A stretch of DNA of 42,226 bases, taken from Spirochaetales bacterium. Its GTDB lineage: Bacteria; Spirochaetota; Spirochaetia; DSM-2461. The notes under the pieces are model-generated. The model saw only the letters and a list, made by a program, of their open reading frames with translations, was not told the DNA's origin and did not search any database. Positions 42,161 to 42,226 of the stretch are shown one piece after another; the first letter of the stretch is position 1, and the number at the start of each line of letters is the position of its first letter. Location: assembly GCA_016936115.1 (NCBI GenBank), contig JAFGPQ010000011.1, forward strand, positions 1 through 42,226, given 5' to 3'. A program made the translations under genes and the position numbers.

Positions 42161-42226
42161 GCCGAAATTCGAGTTTTCCGCCCCTCTATTATAAAAATCC
42201 CTCTCATTGTATAATTTGTTTGCAGA

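Noticed and set aside
1-42226. tRNA, rRNA, CRISPR arrays, insertion sequences or prophage genes
   Set aside because: None recognised by eye on either strand; no transposase-like protein, regular spaced repeats or cloverleaf sequence seen.

Overview
The window carries the chromosomal replication-origin neighbourhood of a bacterium that is most likely a spirochaete (Spirochaetota). The order jag-yidC-yidD-rnpA-rpmH-(DciA-like)-recF-dnaN-dnaA on the minus strand, divergent from gyrB-gyrA on the plus strand, matches the origin regions of Borrelia and Treponema relatives. GyrB also carries the [12 protein letters not shown] variant that I associate with spirochaetes. Type III pantothenate kinase, PdxST, several two-component systems, an MtaA/CmuA-type protein and a large surface nuclease suggest a free-living, metabolically versatile species rather than a host-restricted one. 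The genus cannot be fixed from sequence alone.

Layout, left to right. 1-4.5 kb: the end of a hybrid sensor kinase, then leftward genes for a two-TM unknown protein, a class II aldolase, an alpha/beta hydrolase and its TetR regulator. 4.7-7.4 kb: a translationally coupled pair of REC-PP2C phosphatase and PAS histidine kinase. 7.4-9.7 kb: a coupled short-chain dehydrogenase and aldehyde dehydrogenase. 9.7-11.8 kb: a divergent AraC regulator and uroporphyrinogen-decarboxylase-family gene. 11.9-17.5 kb: an OmpR-type two-component system followed by an extracytoplasmic methionine-sulfoxide repair operon (Met-rich thioredoxin, DipZ-like CcdA-thioredoxin, exported MsrB-MsrA). 17.5-20.3 kb: thioesterase, CoaX, PdxS, PdxT. 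20.4-28.2 kb: the leftward jag-to-dnaA block. 28.3-32.8 kb: gyrB-gyrA. 33-39 kb: NfuA-like protein, GntR regulator with SDR, metallophosphoesterase, threonine aldolase, an unknown protein and an MFS transporter. 39.2-42.2 kb: a lipoprotein endonuclease/exonuclease/phosphatase with a curtailed lamin-tail-like end.

The dnaA-dnaN gap (about 26.46-26.69 kb) has the elements of a bacterial oriC: DnaA boxes, a short GC tract, a run of DnaA-trio triplets and an AT-rich unwinding element, in the order known from Bacillus subtilis. About 6 kb away lie two perfect 16-bp ParB-binding parS palindromes, one inside the coding sequence of the acidic GyrA tail and one right after the gyrA terminator, followed by more DnaA-box-like sites. 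Origin firing and origin segregation signals are therefore packed around the gyrase operon.

The most system-like region outside the origin is 11.9-17.5 kb. A two-component system sits directly upstream of tandem 10-11 bp direct repeats that look like an OmpR-family operator. The following operon could carry electrons across the membrane (CcdA domain) through thioredoxin domains to an exported MsrB-MsrA that has only two cysteines in total. Several unrelated genes (SDR at 7366, thioesterase at 17546, and probably the genes starting at 36032 and 37931) lack a Shine-Dalgarno and have a -10-like hexamer about 6-9 nt before the start codon, which suggests leaderless transcripts. No tRNA, rRNA, insertion sequence or CRISPR array was recognised.
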